A stretch of 64,000 bases of DNA. It comes from Cynocephalus volans (taxonomy: Eukaryota; Chordata; Mammalia; Dermoptera; Cynocephalidae). The notes under the pieces were generated by a model. The model was not told the origin of the DNA. It saw only the letters and a program-made list of their open reading frames with translations, and did not search any database. This document shows positions 1 through 10,373 of the stretch, piece by piece; the stretch's first letter is position 1, and every line of letters starts with the position of its first letter. Position numbers and translations under genes: made by a program. Where the stretch lies: assembly GCF_027409185.1 (NCBI RefSeq), contig NC_084464.1:44305095-44369094 (forward strand). Reading direction: 5' to 3'.

Positions 1-900
1 ATTATCTTTTGGAAGTGTACTTTCTTGATTTTTCATATTTCTGGTATCTTTTCTTTGATGTTTATTCAGTGTGGCAGGTGGTTTCACAGTCCACAGGTTT
101 GACACTATTGACTGAGTAAGATGTTGCTGTGGTTGCCCATTTGGTATGGCTACCTCAGTGACTACTCTGTTGGCCACTAGTGCCTTTTGTGTGTGGTTGC
201 CTCGGGTCTTGGGCCTCTCTGGGGAGCCACATCTCTGGTCAGCTTGGACTCTGCTGGGCTGCTGGGTCATGGGGCGGTACTGGAGGGTGTGTGGCGTCTG
301 TTGAGCTTCCACCTCCTGTGCTGGACTTCTCCCTGTTCCGGCACTCTGGCCTGGGCTGCTGGGATGCGCCGAGGCACCGCAGAGTGTGTGGTCTCTGCAG
401 AGCTTCCCCTTCCCCTGCAGGATGTCTCCCTGCTCTGTGCATGCTAGGCCGGGCTTGGGATGGAGCCGGCTGGTGGCGGTGAAGCCTACCTGCTGCTGGA
501 TCGCATGGTGGCTGCCCCCCCACAGGGTGTGTGGACTCTACAGAGCTTCTATCTCCCTTGCTGGTTGACTCTGTGCTCAATACACATTGGGCCAGGCTGC
601 TGGATTGCGCGGCAGCAGCGTTGACCCCGTGGAGTTCCCGCCTCCCCTGCTGGACGTCTCCCTGCTCTGTGCACACTGGGCTGGGCTGGGAATGGAGCTG
701 GGTGGCAGCTGTGAAGCCTATCTGCCGGATTGTGCGACGGCGGCCCCGCAGGGCATGTGGTCTCCTTGTAGCTTCTGCCTCTCCTGTTGGATGTCTCCCC
801 CTTCCATATGCACTTGATGTTATGTTTTTGTAGTTTAAATCGGTTGATTTGTGGGAGAGAGTGACGCTAGGGACCGTCTATTCCGCCATCTTGACCGGTA
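1..900 (-). mobile_element. Young L1 5' UTR with tandem repeats (5' end of a minus-strand L1)
   Basis: Read on the minus strand, the segment near 900 begins with the typical L1 start: a motif reading AAGATGGCGGAATAGACGG lies at about 871-889. The sequence then runs leftward as a GC- and CpG-rich 5' UTR. It shows internal tandem repetition: a module with GGAGC, GTGAAGCCTA and CTGC motifs recurs at about 460-505 and 690-738, with a period near 230 bp, and shorter related units recur between 285 and 810. The left part (1-290) is closely similar to 23,230-23,510, the 5' UTR of the young L1 further right, so both belong to one family. ORF1 and ORF2 would lie outside the window to the left. Many short plus-strand open frames here are by-products of high GC content. 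Confidence 0.85.
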
Positions 901-1439
901 GTCCTTAGACAAGGCTTTGATATTTGTGATGTCTTTTTGTTTCCTCCTGTGATGCCTCTTTTGCAGAAGAGCAGAGCTTCAAAGGAGATTCACAACCAGC
1001 GCAGGCAAACTCGCAGGGACATAGCCGTGAAAGTAATCACCCAGCTCTCACTCTCCTTCCTCTCACTAATCTCCTTCAAGGATGTTGGCCTGTACAAGGT
1101 CAACAATTAAAACCTGAGCTGCACTAAAAGGCTTCCCCAGGGAATCAGCAGCAAAGCAGCAATTTAGCTCAACCATAGGGCTCAAGTGCTGGTTCTCACA
1201 GGAAGTTCCCCTATTTTAGAAGTAGCCAAAGGACAACAAATTAGTTCCAGTGCAGAGTTTAAGTGGTGGGAACAGCAAGTAATCCAACACAGATAGTTTT
1301 GTAGGCTGGGAAGTCCAAGATCCAGCGGGTGCATCTGGCAAGTGTCTTCTCCTTGGTGAGAACTCTCTCTGCAGTCTCTAAGCAATGCAGGGGTTCACAT
1401 GGAGAGAATGGCAAGAGCCTCCTTTCCATTTCTGAATCT
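901..1439. other. Non-coding stretch between two L1 elements
   Basis: About 540 bp of single-copy-looking sequence lies between the 5' end of the young L1 and the 3' side of an older L1. It presumably lies inside a TSBP1 intron or beyond that gene's recognised exons. I find no TSBP1-like exon, RNA gene or clear repeat here. Confidence 0.4.
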
Positions 1440-2521
1440 ATTTAAGTCCTTTCTTTCTTTCTTAGTGCAGCTGAAAGTTTGTCAATTTTGTTTATCTTTT
1501 TAAAAAACAACTCTTAGTGTTGTTGATAGTTCCTATTGCTTTTCTAATCTCTATTTCATTTATTTCTGCTCTGAATTTTGTAACTGCTTTCTATTTACGA
1601 ACTTTGGGTTTGTTTTTTTCTTTTTCTAGTTCCTTAAGATATAACATTGGGATTTTGAGATCTTGTTTTTCTTCTGGCAAATACTTATTTCTATAAACTT
1701 TCCTTTTAGAAACATTTTTGCTGTATCTTATCAGTTTTGGTATATTGTGCTTCCATTTTTGTTTATTTTGGATATTTTATAATGTCCCTTATGATTTCTT
1801 CTTCTTTGACCATTGGTTGTTCAGGAGGATGTTGTTTTATTTCCACATGCTTATGAATTTTCCAGTTTTCCATCTGTTATTGATATCTAGTTTTATGCCA
1901 TTGGGATTAGAAAAGATACTTACCATGATTTCAGTCTTGTTAAATTTATAGTGTCTTCTGGCTTCTTTTGCTTTCCATTTGTGTGGAACGTATTTTTCCA
2001 TTCCTTCTCTTTCAATCTATGTGTGTCCTTAAAGCTGAAGTGTCTCTTGTAGGTAGTTTATAGCTGGGTCTTGTTTTTAATTCATTCAGCCACTCACTCT
2101 GTATTTTGATTAGAGAATTTAATCCATTTACATCCTAGGTAATTATTGATAGGTAAGTACTATAGCTATTTTGTTGATTGCTTTCTGGCTGTTTGTAGAT
2201 CTTTTGTTCCTTTTTTCATCTCTTACTGTCTTACTTTGTGATTTGATGATTTTCTGTAGTGATCTCCTTTGATTTCTTCTCTCTTTCTCTTTTGTATATC
2301 TAATGTAGGTTTTTGATTTGTGGTTACCATGAGGCTTTCATAAAACATCTTATAATTTCAATAATCTATTTTAAGTTGATAACAACTTAACTTTGCATAC
2401 TCAATTTTACATTTTTATTCTCTTCCACCTATTTTATATTTTTGTTGACTAAATTTCCATCTTTTTATATTATATATCCATTAACAAATTATTATAGCTA
2501 TAGTTATTCTTTAATACTTTC

Positions 2522-2830
2522 ATACTAGCATTATAGAGCAGTGGTTATCAGATACTGGGGAGGAGGGGAGAAAGGGAAAAGAGGGAGAGGTTGTCTAATG
2601 GATACAAAGTTACAATTAGAAGGAATAAGTTCTGGTGTTTTATTGCACAGCAGGGTGACGATGGTTAACAGGTAAGTTTTGTATATTACATAATAGCTAG
2701 AGGACAGTCTTTTGGATGTTTTTGCCACAAAGAAATGATAAATGTATGAGGCGATGGATACATTAAATACCCTTACCTGATCATTATACAACAAATATAT
2801 GTATCAAAACATGAGATTGTACCCCAGAAC
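2522..2830 (+). mobile_element. L1 3' UTR fragment, plus strand
   Basis: The text from the GTGGTTATCAGATACTGGGG motif through GGAATAAGTTCTGGTGTTTTATT to ATGTATCAAAACATGAGATTGTACC has the order of motifs of a primate/mammalian L1MA/MB-type 3' UTR. It lies inside the opposite-strand older L1 and is non-coding. Confidence 0.7.
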
Positions 2831-3579
2831 TTGCTTTAGCATTTTTTTGTATGGCAGGTCTCCTGGTGTTAAACTCCCTCAGCTTTTGTTTATCTGGGAA
2901 AGTCTATATCTCTCCCTCATTTTTGAAGGACAGTTTTGCAGGGTGAAGTACTCTTGGTTGGCAGTTTTTTTTCTTTCAGCACATTAAATATATCATCCCA
3001 CTCTCTCCTGCCTATGAAATATCTGCTTAGAAATGCAGATTGCCTTTTTGATGTTCTCTTGTGATATGCTGCTTCTTTTCTCTTGCTTCTTTTCATATTC
3101 GTTCTTCATCTTTGATTGTTGACAGTTTGATAAAATGTCTTGGTGAAGTCTTCTTTGGATTGAATCTGACCAAAGAAATTTATTCCTGTATATTCATCTC
3201 TCTCCCCAGATTTGGGAATTTTTCAGTCATTATGCCTTTAAATAAGCATTTGCCCTATTTTCTTTCTCTTTTCCTTCTGAGATTCTCATTATGCAAAAGT
3301 TAATTCTCTTGATGGTGTCACATAAATTTTGTAGGCTTTCTTCATTCCTTTTTATTGTTTTTTTCACCCCCTCCTCTGACTAGATAATTTAAAATGCTGT
3401 CTTTAACTTCACTTATTTTTTTTACTTGACCCATGTGCTATCGAAGCTCTCTATTACTTTTTTTACTTCACTCATATTTTTCAGCTCCAAAATTTCTGTG
3501 ATTCTTTTTGTGCTTTCTATCTCTTTGTTGAAGTTCTCCTTTTGTTTGTATTGTTCTTCTGATTTCATTAAATTGTTTA

Positions 3580-3978
3580 TGGGACTGCACCCTTTTTCTA
3601 AGCAAAAACAACAGATGGCCTAAACGGATAAAAGGTGGCACCCAAGGGAAGTTAAGGGGGAGGGCTAAGCATAGAGAGGCAAGGCATGTGCACATTTGAC
3701 CTTTACAAGGATTGGCCTAAGCTTGGAAATCCCCACCTGCTAAGAATATAAATATGATCTTTTGTGTTACAATAAATGGGACTGCTTGACAGAACCCCCA
3801 CTGCATGTGTATGTGTTTGTTCCCTATCTGGGAGAGCAGCAGTGTGCTCATCCATCTCTTGGAATCTCTTTTCACCCCACATCCTGGAGGGGAGAAAAGG
3901 GCAATCCCTTTGGCTCCAACCCTCTAGGGAAAGGAAAAACCTGTTGGGATCCCGTGCGGCTGCCAGAGACACCCAACA
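3580..3978 (+). mobile_element. Solo ERV LTR inside the old L1
   Basis: A 399-bp element starts with TGGGAC and ends with CCCAACA. It is flanked by identical 8-bp direct repeats ATTGTTTA at 3,572-3,579 and 3,979-3,986. Removing it restores a continuous antisense L1 sequence, which confirms the insertion. It contains a TATA-like AATATAAATA, an AATAAA signal near 3,770-3,776 and a GT-rich stretch downstream, as expected for a U3-R-U5 unit. An 8-bp duplication is longer than the usual 4-6 bp, so the retroviral class is left open. No internal retroviral genes are present. Confidence 0.7.
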
Positions 3979-4340
3979 ATTGTTTACCTGTGTTCTCTTG
4001 TACCTTTATGAGCTTCCTTAAAACAATTATTTTGAATTCTTTGTCAGGCAATTTGCAGATTTCTTTTCAGGCAAATCACCATTTTTTGGGGGGGGCGGGG
4101 GTTACTGTAGTATTATTGTGTTGCTTTGGTGGTGTCATGTTTTCTTGATTTTTCATGTCTTTGAAATCGTGCATTGACTTTTCACGTTTGAAGAAACAGT
4201 CACCCTGTCTAGTATTTATTGACCATCTTTGGGAGAGGAATGCTTTTACCAAAGGCATGGCTAGGGGCTTGAGGCTCTATCACACCTTTTCTATGGATGC
4301 ACCTTCTCTACAGCTCTTATTCCCTCTTGGGTGGTATTTT

Positions 4341-4885
4341 TTTTTTTTTTGCAAATGTCAGAGCAGCTTTATTTGTAAAAGCCAAAAGTAGAAACAGCCT
4401 AAATATCTATCAAAGATGAGTAGATAAACAAAATATGGTATATATACAGAACAGAATATCACTCAACAATAAAAAGGAACTAATCCAAGTAACAACATGG
4501 AAGAATCTAAAAATCACCATTCTGCATGAAAACAAGCCAGACAAGAATGGGGTGGGGGACAGAGAACACTGTATTATTACATTTAAAATCATACCTTGTT
4601 TTATCGTACTTTGCAGATACTGCGTTTTTTACAAATTGAAGGTTTGTGTCAATCCTGCATCCAGCAAGTCTACTGGGGCCATTTTTCCAACAGCATTGTG
4701 CTCACTTCATGTCTGTCACACTTCAGTAATTCTCTCAATATTAAATACTTTTTTCATTATTATTATATCAGTTATAATGATCTTTGATGTTACTATTGTA
4801 ATTTTTTGGGGGTGCCACAAACTGTACTCATATAAGACAGCAAACTTAATTCATAAATGTTGTGTGTGTTCTGACTGCTCCACTT
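4341..4885. mobile_element. Composite insertion: L1 3' fragment plus Tigger-like DNA transposon piece
   Basis: The 17-bp phrase CTTGGGTGGTATTTTTT occurs at about 4,325-4,341 and again at about 4,889-4,905, as a target duplication around an insertion. The first 240 bp resemble an L1 3' end in plus orientation (AGTAGATAAACAAAATATGG). From about 4,590 the sequence resembles a mammalian Tigger/TcMar-type element (ATACCTTGTTTTATCG, then ACAAATTGAAGGTTTGTG, then a CCATTTTTCCAACAGCA motif). No coding capacity remains. The family call is from memory and should be checked. Confidence 0.5.
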
Positions 4886-5837
4886 ACTTGGGTGGTATTT
4901 TTTAAAATGTGTGTCTTCTCTTGATTTTGCAAAGCCAGACCAGATCCTGAGAGTCTCCCATTTGTATTCCCTAGGGTAGTGCCCTAGAATCTTCAAGTTT
5001 GTGTACCTTCTCTCAATCCCACAGAGCAGAGCCAACTGTGTGAGATGCTTCCACTTGCTATCGGAGCACACTCAGGGAGCCAGGCTGGGTTGGGAGGGGT
5101 GAAGTGCATGGAATGTTTGGAGTGCTTGTGGGCAAGTTCATGTGGCTCATGGGTAGGTTTCTTCATGGAGTCTATAGAGCACTGAGTGGGTTCTGTGAAC
5201 TCTGTTCCCAGCCTCTGTCAACCACTCAGCCATGCTAATCACCTTAGTATTCAAGGTGGGGTGAGAAAGATATGGATCTGTTGGGCAGCATCCTGCGTGG
5301 CTAGGGGAGGTGGGCAGTCACTCACTACTCTTTTGCTTTTTGCTATGGGAGAAATTGTGGGTCAAAAGGACCTCTCTTGGCATTAAGTTGTGCCACCTTG
5401 TGGGAGGGGTAATGCAAGTAAAGTGAAAGTGTTCTTCTTACCCTCTTTTATGCATCTATTCTAGGATTTTATAATCCAACGTTGTGTTGGAACTTCTCCA
5501 CTGGACTCCTAGGCTCCTACAAAGGTACTTTGATCTGTGGATAGTTGTCTAAATCACTGCTTCTGTGGAGGATGACAGTACAAATCTTCTATTCTGCCGT
5601 CTTGCTGATGTCACTCTCTAGGTTACTTTTGTTAACTGATTAGGAGGTGGATAGGAGAGAAAATGGATAGCACCAGGGAGAATGGTACCTCATAATACAA
5701 AGGTGAACATTTGTGAACATTTTTTGGAATAATCTACATGGTACTTTGATTTCTTGTCATTTTACAGCCCCTCATGTTATGGCAGAAAGAAATATTAATG
5801 TTCCTTTAATTTTATCGTAATCTCTAAATATACTTAC

Positions 5838-5858
5838 CTTGGTCATCATATGAACTTT
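5838..5858 (-). CDS. TSBP1: TSBP1 21-bp microexon (SSYDDQ)
   Basis: A 21-bp exon lies between acceptor AATCCTCTAG and the strong donor GTAAGTATA. It encodes E-S-S-Y-D-D-Q across the junctions and corresponds to the T-S-Y-D-N-R part of human TSBP1. The intron separating it from the 5,953-5,982 exon is only 94 bp. It is the leftmost exon I can support, since left of it the intron is filled with L1. Confidence 0.72.
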
Positions 5859-8800
5859 CTAGAGGATTGAAGGAAAAATAAAAGATTCTTAATTTCTCGT
5901 GGACAGAACTTCTGTATTAATTTATTAGCAATCCAATGTCTAATTTATTTACCACTTTCTGTTGAATATGCATGTCGGAGTCCTAAAAGAAAAGATGAAA
6001 ACAATGGGATTCTACCTTGACAAGTATGTCTGCATTATTTTCTTATTAGATGAAAATCTGTTTACCTCTTCCTCTTTTAGATCTCTGAGAAGAAAAATCT
6101 TTGGGGAAAGAAGAAAAAAAGAACAGATTACTTTGCCAACAGCTCATCAAGTGATAAATTTATCATTAGTCTAAATTCAACTACTAAGAGATTTGCTACT
6201 TTCCCAGATATTCCCATTTTCTTTGGGTTCCATTTCAGAAAAGAAAGAGAGGATGCCATGGCTCTTTGCTACTCACCCTTGTTCATGACAGATGAATCAA
6301 AGAGTTAAGAAGTAGAGAAATGGACCAAGAGTTCAAGAGTGAGGCATGGACAGCCAGCAGAGTGACCAAGCCACCTCTTCTTTTCTTTCTTCACCTCTTG
6401 GGGATCTGTATGCTTCTAGCATGTGTGTGTGTTCATTTGTATATGTATGTATGTATGTATGTATGTGTGTGTAATTATTTCCACACCTGTAGCCCTATAA
6501 CTTCATAGTTATAGTTTGGTTGGTGGGCCTAATATGGACAATTTTAGGGGCCTCTCGCAGGAATGAGATGGCTCTAGTGGTTCTTCATGAGTTCTGAAGG
6601 TAGAAGTGGTCAGAGAGAGAGCAGAGGGCACATCCATGAGCAGACTGAGTAAGTGGATGTTGAGAGAGATCAGCGAGGGCTGGGGTGTAAGGATTAAGGA
6701 CAGCTGTGGTTCATTAAAATCAGCGGTATGTGCGTGTCTCTGCAAAAATTAGACAGTGCCTTGTAGTCTCCTCATAATCATCAAATTTCTGCAGAAGTTT
6801 TATTTCAAATAAGTTTTATAATTATTATATATATATATGTATATACACACACACACACACAAACACACGTTGTGCATTTTGTCTCACAAAAGGCAGATAT
6901 TTCCCCTTCCTAAGAATATTAAAAAAATTCATTTCCAGTTCTTGTTTACCCTAAGATCTTAGAAAGATTGTTTCTCTCTGAAACAATTTCCTGGATGTTT
7001 AAAATGGGGATCCGGTATGTAATTCACATGTTGCCATGAAGATTAAATGCAACAGTACATATAAAAGGATATAAATAAACAAAACTTGCTATCCTCATTT
7101 TAGAAGATAAAATTGATGCTCAAAAAGATTGAGACTTACTCATATGAGTTCACCTAGCTAAGGAAGGAGTTGGATATTAAACCCAGATTTTGTGACTCTG
7201 AATATAGTACTAATATTTGTACACCATACTACCCCCACTTGATTTAAGACAAAAAATGATGTTATTCTGAATTTAACTATTTACTATTATCAATAAAGTT
7301 ATGACCTGTCCCCAAATCAAGACATATGGTCTGACATGAATGAGGAATAATGATAAAGTTTAAGTGAAGTAAAACTTCTCCAGAAATTTGTTATGAGGAG
7401 TCCATACGGCACTGTCTACTTTTTTTCAGGGACACACACACACCACTAATTTCAATGTATATATATTTTATTTGTATATGTATTTGTATTTTGCATTTTT
7501 ATACATATTTGTGTATGCATATGTATTAAATGTATATGTATTATAGAGAGATTAATACACAGTTGGATATTATAACAGCAAAAGATGTGCTGACTTAACA
7601 AGTCATTTTTCAAAGTTCTAATAACTCATTCCTTTATTAATTCTCAGGTAACTTCTAATCTATTTACCTCTACTATCCTCATAGTCCAGAAGCCCAGTAC
7701 CTAGAGGAAAAAGGAGAGAGAGCTCCATGATTTTACTACTTGACTATTAGTGGGGCTTAATTTAAAAATTACATTAGCTCTGTGAGCTAATGTAAACATG
7801 AACCCCCAGTGGTGAGCAATGATGTGAATTAATTTACTTTGCAGCAGCTAAAGATGGTGCATACGTAGCAGGGGCAGATAATGATAAGTGACTGTGCCAG
7901 TCACTATATGAACCTGGCTAAATGATAATTAAAAGGAACTTCGAAGTTCCTTTTACCTCTTGATGCTCTAGCACCTAGCTCCTGTGTTTCCCCTCTAACC
8001 AATGCTGAACTATCTTTCTTAGCAACCTCGGCATCTCTCCAGATCTTGTCATGGAAAGTCTGCTTCACCTCTTCACATCTCAAACTTGGTGCTATTCTTC
8101 ACAATCATAATCACCTTAGCTGTGTTCACGCTCATTATTACTGGCTATGTGAGATTCTTCTGTCCAGCTACCTTACCGAGGCACCCTTTGCTACCAGACT
8201 CTTAGGTCTTCTGCTGAATCATGTGCTCCACTGTCTGAGGAGTCTGCTATTTCCATGGTTTGTTATCTTTATGCTGCTCTCAGGCCACAGGCAACATCCG
8301 AAGGGAGCCTCAGAATCATGTAGGCCTACATACTACTAATTCATTCTTCCAACTCCAGTTTGGCATTCAGTGCAGCCCAGAAATCTCTGGTCGATTTCTC
8401 CCAGTAACTTAGAAGTCAGCTCATGGAATGATGCACTATGCAAGGTGCTGGAAACACAGTGGTCAACGTGACAGACTCTGTTCCTGCCATATGAAAATTC
8501 CATAAATACTTAGTATATTTCTTTTTCTCATAGGTATAAGTACTTACTTTGTTCTGAACTGTATCTGGAGACATACATTTCTGTGGAAGAATTAGGCAAA
8601 AATGTTTATTAGCTACTTGTGAGAGGTGTTCTTCTCGTGACTCAACTGTCCTCATCTTAAACTGTGCTTCTTTGTTCCCAGGGTGGTCCTCCTGATGTAA
8701 GCATTACTGGTTCTCACCTCTTTTTAGCATCACCAGTCATCCCTGTTCTATTGTTTTCACACCACTTATTCTCTGAGGGCTAACAGGCATTGAGAATAGG

Positions 8801-9446
8801 AAACAGGAAAGGAACGTAGATGATTAGAAAGGAGTGGGAAAGTTATCAAGAAAACTCCTGGAAAGAGGGACCTTATGGCATAGAAATAAGACTTTACTTT
8901 TATGAACCCCATCTCTGTTTCATTGACAAGTGCTACTTTATGTTTGTTTTTTCTTATCATCTTCGCATATTACGTCATTAAAATCTTCAATTCTTTCTGT
9001 ATAATACTAGATATTGGTACCTACTAGTATACTGTATTCTTTCTTTTTTTTTTTTTTACAAGTAATTTCCCTTGGAGCTCAGATAATTTTCTTTTAAAGT
9101 GTTTTTATTAATCTTGCTAAGCTCTATCTGTGATTTTTTTGGTTGATATTATTGATAATGTAAGCTTTGGGAGTTTAAAAGTGCAGGGGGAACCACTATT
9201 AGGTCAGAGATCTTTGACGCATGCATTGAAACAGATTCCCAGAATAAAAGCAAAGTCTCTAGCTATCTGATAAGTAGAGACAAACTCAGACTGAATCTTG
9301 GCACCCCTCCCTCTGTGAGTTTCACAGGGAATCTTCAATTTTGACTCATTCTTACTCACCGTTTTGCTTGTGTCGTGTCCATCTTGCTATTAAAATAGCC
9401 AGAATGGCAAGTCCCAGTAGAGTCAGGATGACAGCCAGAGTTATCT
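5838..9446 (-). CDS. TSBP1: TSBP1 (C6orf10) N-terminal coding part, five recognised exons
   Basis: Five minus-strand exons match the start of TSBP1, the testis-expressed basic protein encoded next to BTNL2 in human: 9,360-9,446, 8,548-8,580, 7,668-7,700, 5,953-5,982 and 5,838-5,858. All have AG acceptors and GT donors, and every junction is phase 1, so they join into one open frame. The product starts with a hydrophobic anchor (ITLAVILTLLGLAILAILIA), followed by a basic stretch (RWTRHKQN) and a Ser/Tyr/Asp-rich cytosolic region (EMYVSRYSSEQ, LLDYEDSRG, RHAYSTES, SSYDDQ). Its function is poorly known. A membrane protein of germ cells is the usual description. The initiator exon, expected right of 9,446, and the long repetitive C-terminal exons, expected left of 5,838 or outside the window, were not found. 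Identification rests on remembered similarity to human TSBP1 plus perfect exon phasing. Confidence 0.85.
5953..5982 (-). CDS. TSBP1: TSBP1 30-bp exon (RHAYSTES)
   Basis: It has acceptor TTTCTTTTAG and a weaker donor GTAAATAAA. It reads G-L-R-H-A-Y-S-T-E-S across the junctions. Human TSBP1 has a nearly identical R-H-A-Y-S-T segment at this place. Phase 1 on both sides. Confidence 0.82.
5983..7667. other. TSBP1 intron with GTAT and TA/CA microsatellites and a MIR relic
   Basis: This is intronic sequence. A (GTAT)n/(GT)n tract lies at about 6,437-6,470. A (TA)n(CA)n tract lies at about 6,822-6,868. An old MIR-like SINE in reverse orientation covers about 7,060-7,215 (core TCATTTTAGAAGATAAAAT, then a GACTCTG end). 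A second AT-rich TATATG/TATTTG stretch lies at 7,455-7,550. No exon-like segment other than those listed was found. Confidence 0.55.
7668..7700 (-). CDS. TSBP1: TSBP1 33-bp exon (LLDYEDSRG)
   Basis: It has acceptor TTTTTCCTCTAG and donor GTAAATA. It reads S-T-G-L-L-D-Y-E-D-S-R across its junctions and keeps the acidic LLDYED core of the human protein. Phase 1 on both sides. Confidence 0.83.
7769..7954. repeat. Two short perfect palindromes in a TSBP1 intron
   Basis: At 7,769-7,795, two perfect 12-bp arms (TTACATTAGCTC and its complement) flank a 3-nt loop. At 7,931-7,954 a 24-bp perfect palindrome without a loop is centred on TTCGAA, each half reading AAAAGGAACTTC. Neither is an obvious transposon end. 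Confidence 0.8.
8548..8580 (-). CDS. TSBP1: TSBP1 33-bp exon (EMYVSRYSSEQ)
   Basis: It has acceptor CTTCCACAG and a consensus donor GTAAGTA. Joined in phase 1, it reads E-M-Y-V-S-R-Y-S-S-E-Q, close to the human TSBP1 segment after the membrane anchor. At 11 codon equivalents it is too short for ab initio gene finders. Confidence 0.83.
9360..9446 (-). CDS. TSBP1: TSBP1 transmembrane exon
   Basis: This 87-bp exon (2 nt + 28 codons + 1 nt) has acceptor TTTTTGTTTCAG and donor GTGAGTAAG. It encodes a single membrane span followed by a basic anchor, RWTRHKQN. The human counterpart differs at only a few residues after the span. The hydrophobic part is the best conserved element of the gene here. 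Confidence 0.88.
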
Positions 9447-9869
9447 CTGAAACAAAAACTCACCTTAGCATGCTTATTTCGACCAGGCCATTATCAGAGA
9501 TAATGTCTGGTCACCTCTTACTGTCCACCAAGTAGACTTTTTTTCTCTCTCTTTTTTGCTACTTCAGCTCCTTGCCCCTGCCCATTTCTTAGCTCTTCTA
9601 TGGGTCCTTTTGGTCATATACTAATTACCTCAGATGCTGTGTATGCTTGATTTAGAATGGGCAGTCTGACATATTTTCTCCTCAGTTGTACTCCTTATTC
9701 CCCAGGCGGAAGGTTAGAGGGGATCAGTGATGTGCAAAGCAATCCACTGGATATGAGAAAAAATATTAGAACTTCTACTTTTATGTAATTATATCTCATA
9801 CCTTTAAAATTTGTAGATTTTTGTTTTAAAATGTACATTTTGTTTTAAAATGTGCATACATATATATAT

Positions 9870-9932
9870 ATTCCCTATATATGCATATTAATAAATGTGA
9901 TGAACATTTATTAATATGCACATATAGGGAAT
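9870..9932. repeat. Long near-perfect hairpin
   Basis: Inverted repeat arms of 29 bp each (9,870-9,898 and 9,904-9,932) flank the 5-nt loop GATGA. They differ at a single position. The arms begin with ATTCCCTATAT. It may be a small MITE or a replication-derived palindrome. It follows directly on a (TA)n tract. Confidence 0.85.
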
Positions 9933-10297
9933 TCATGCTCAAAAAATTTTACATGGGTGGGTGATCAAAAAACTTTGGAGGTCCCCCCTGATGAAGGAAG
10001 CTCACTGAAGTTGGTTATATTAATGAAAGACATAGCAGGGGACAGAAATTTCTTATTATTGAGAAAGGCCTTTCAGTCATCACCCACCAAGCCCCTCATG
10101 ATAAGATGGCTGTTTGTGAGGTTTGTTACTGTGGTTGATAGGATAAAGCATGCTGGGACTGCCTAATCTGTGTTTATGTGTTATTGATTTGCATTCAGTC
10201 GATCTAAGATAGTCTTTCAGTCATAGGAGAGAAAAATCTTAGACAACTTTGTATGATTATGAAGAACAGTTACTATGAAGGCTGTGGGAGAAGATAA

Positions 10298-10302
10298 AAG
10301 AA

Positions 10303-10371
<69 letters not shown>
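10298..10371. repeat. (GA)n microsatellite
   Basis: An uninterrupted GA dinucleotide run of about 35 units, a polypurine tract likely to be polymorphic in length. Confidence 0.95.

Positions 10372-10373
<2 letters not shown>

Larger units (their letters stand above)
1440..5625 (-). mobile_element. Old L1 (L1M-like), minus strand, interrupted
   Basis: From 1,440 to about 2,460 the plus strand reads as antisense L1 ORF2. It continues as antisense ORF1 and 5' UTR from about 2,830 to 3,571 and from 3,987 to 5,625. The 5' end is recognisable at about 5,590-5,625, where the minus strand reads GTGACATCAGCAAGACGGCAG, a classic L1M start. All frames are broken by stops and indels, so this is an ancient inactive copy. 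It is interrupted by an L1 3' UTR fragment (about 2,520-2,830), a solo LTR (3,580-3,978) and a mixed insertion near 4,340-4,885. Confidence 0.8.

Noticed and set aside
180-833. Overlapping open frames on both strands in the first 850 bases
   Set aside because: They lie in a GC-rich L1 5' UTR, are repetitive and lack domains.
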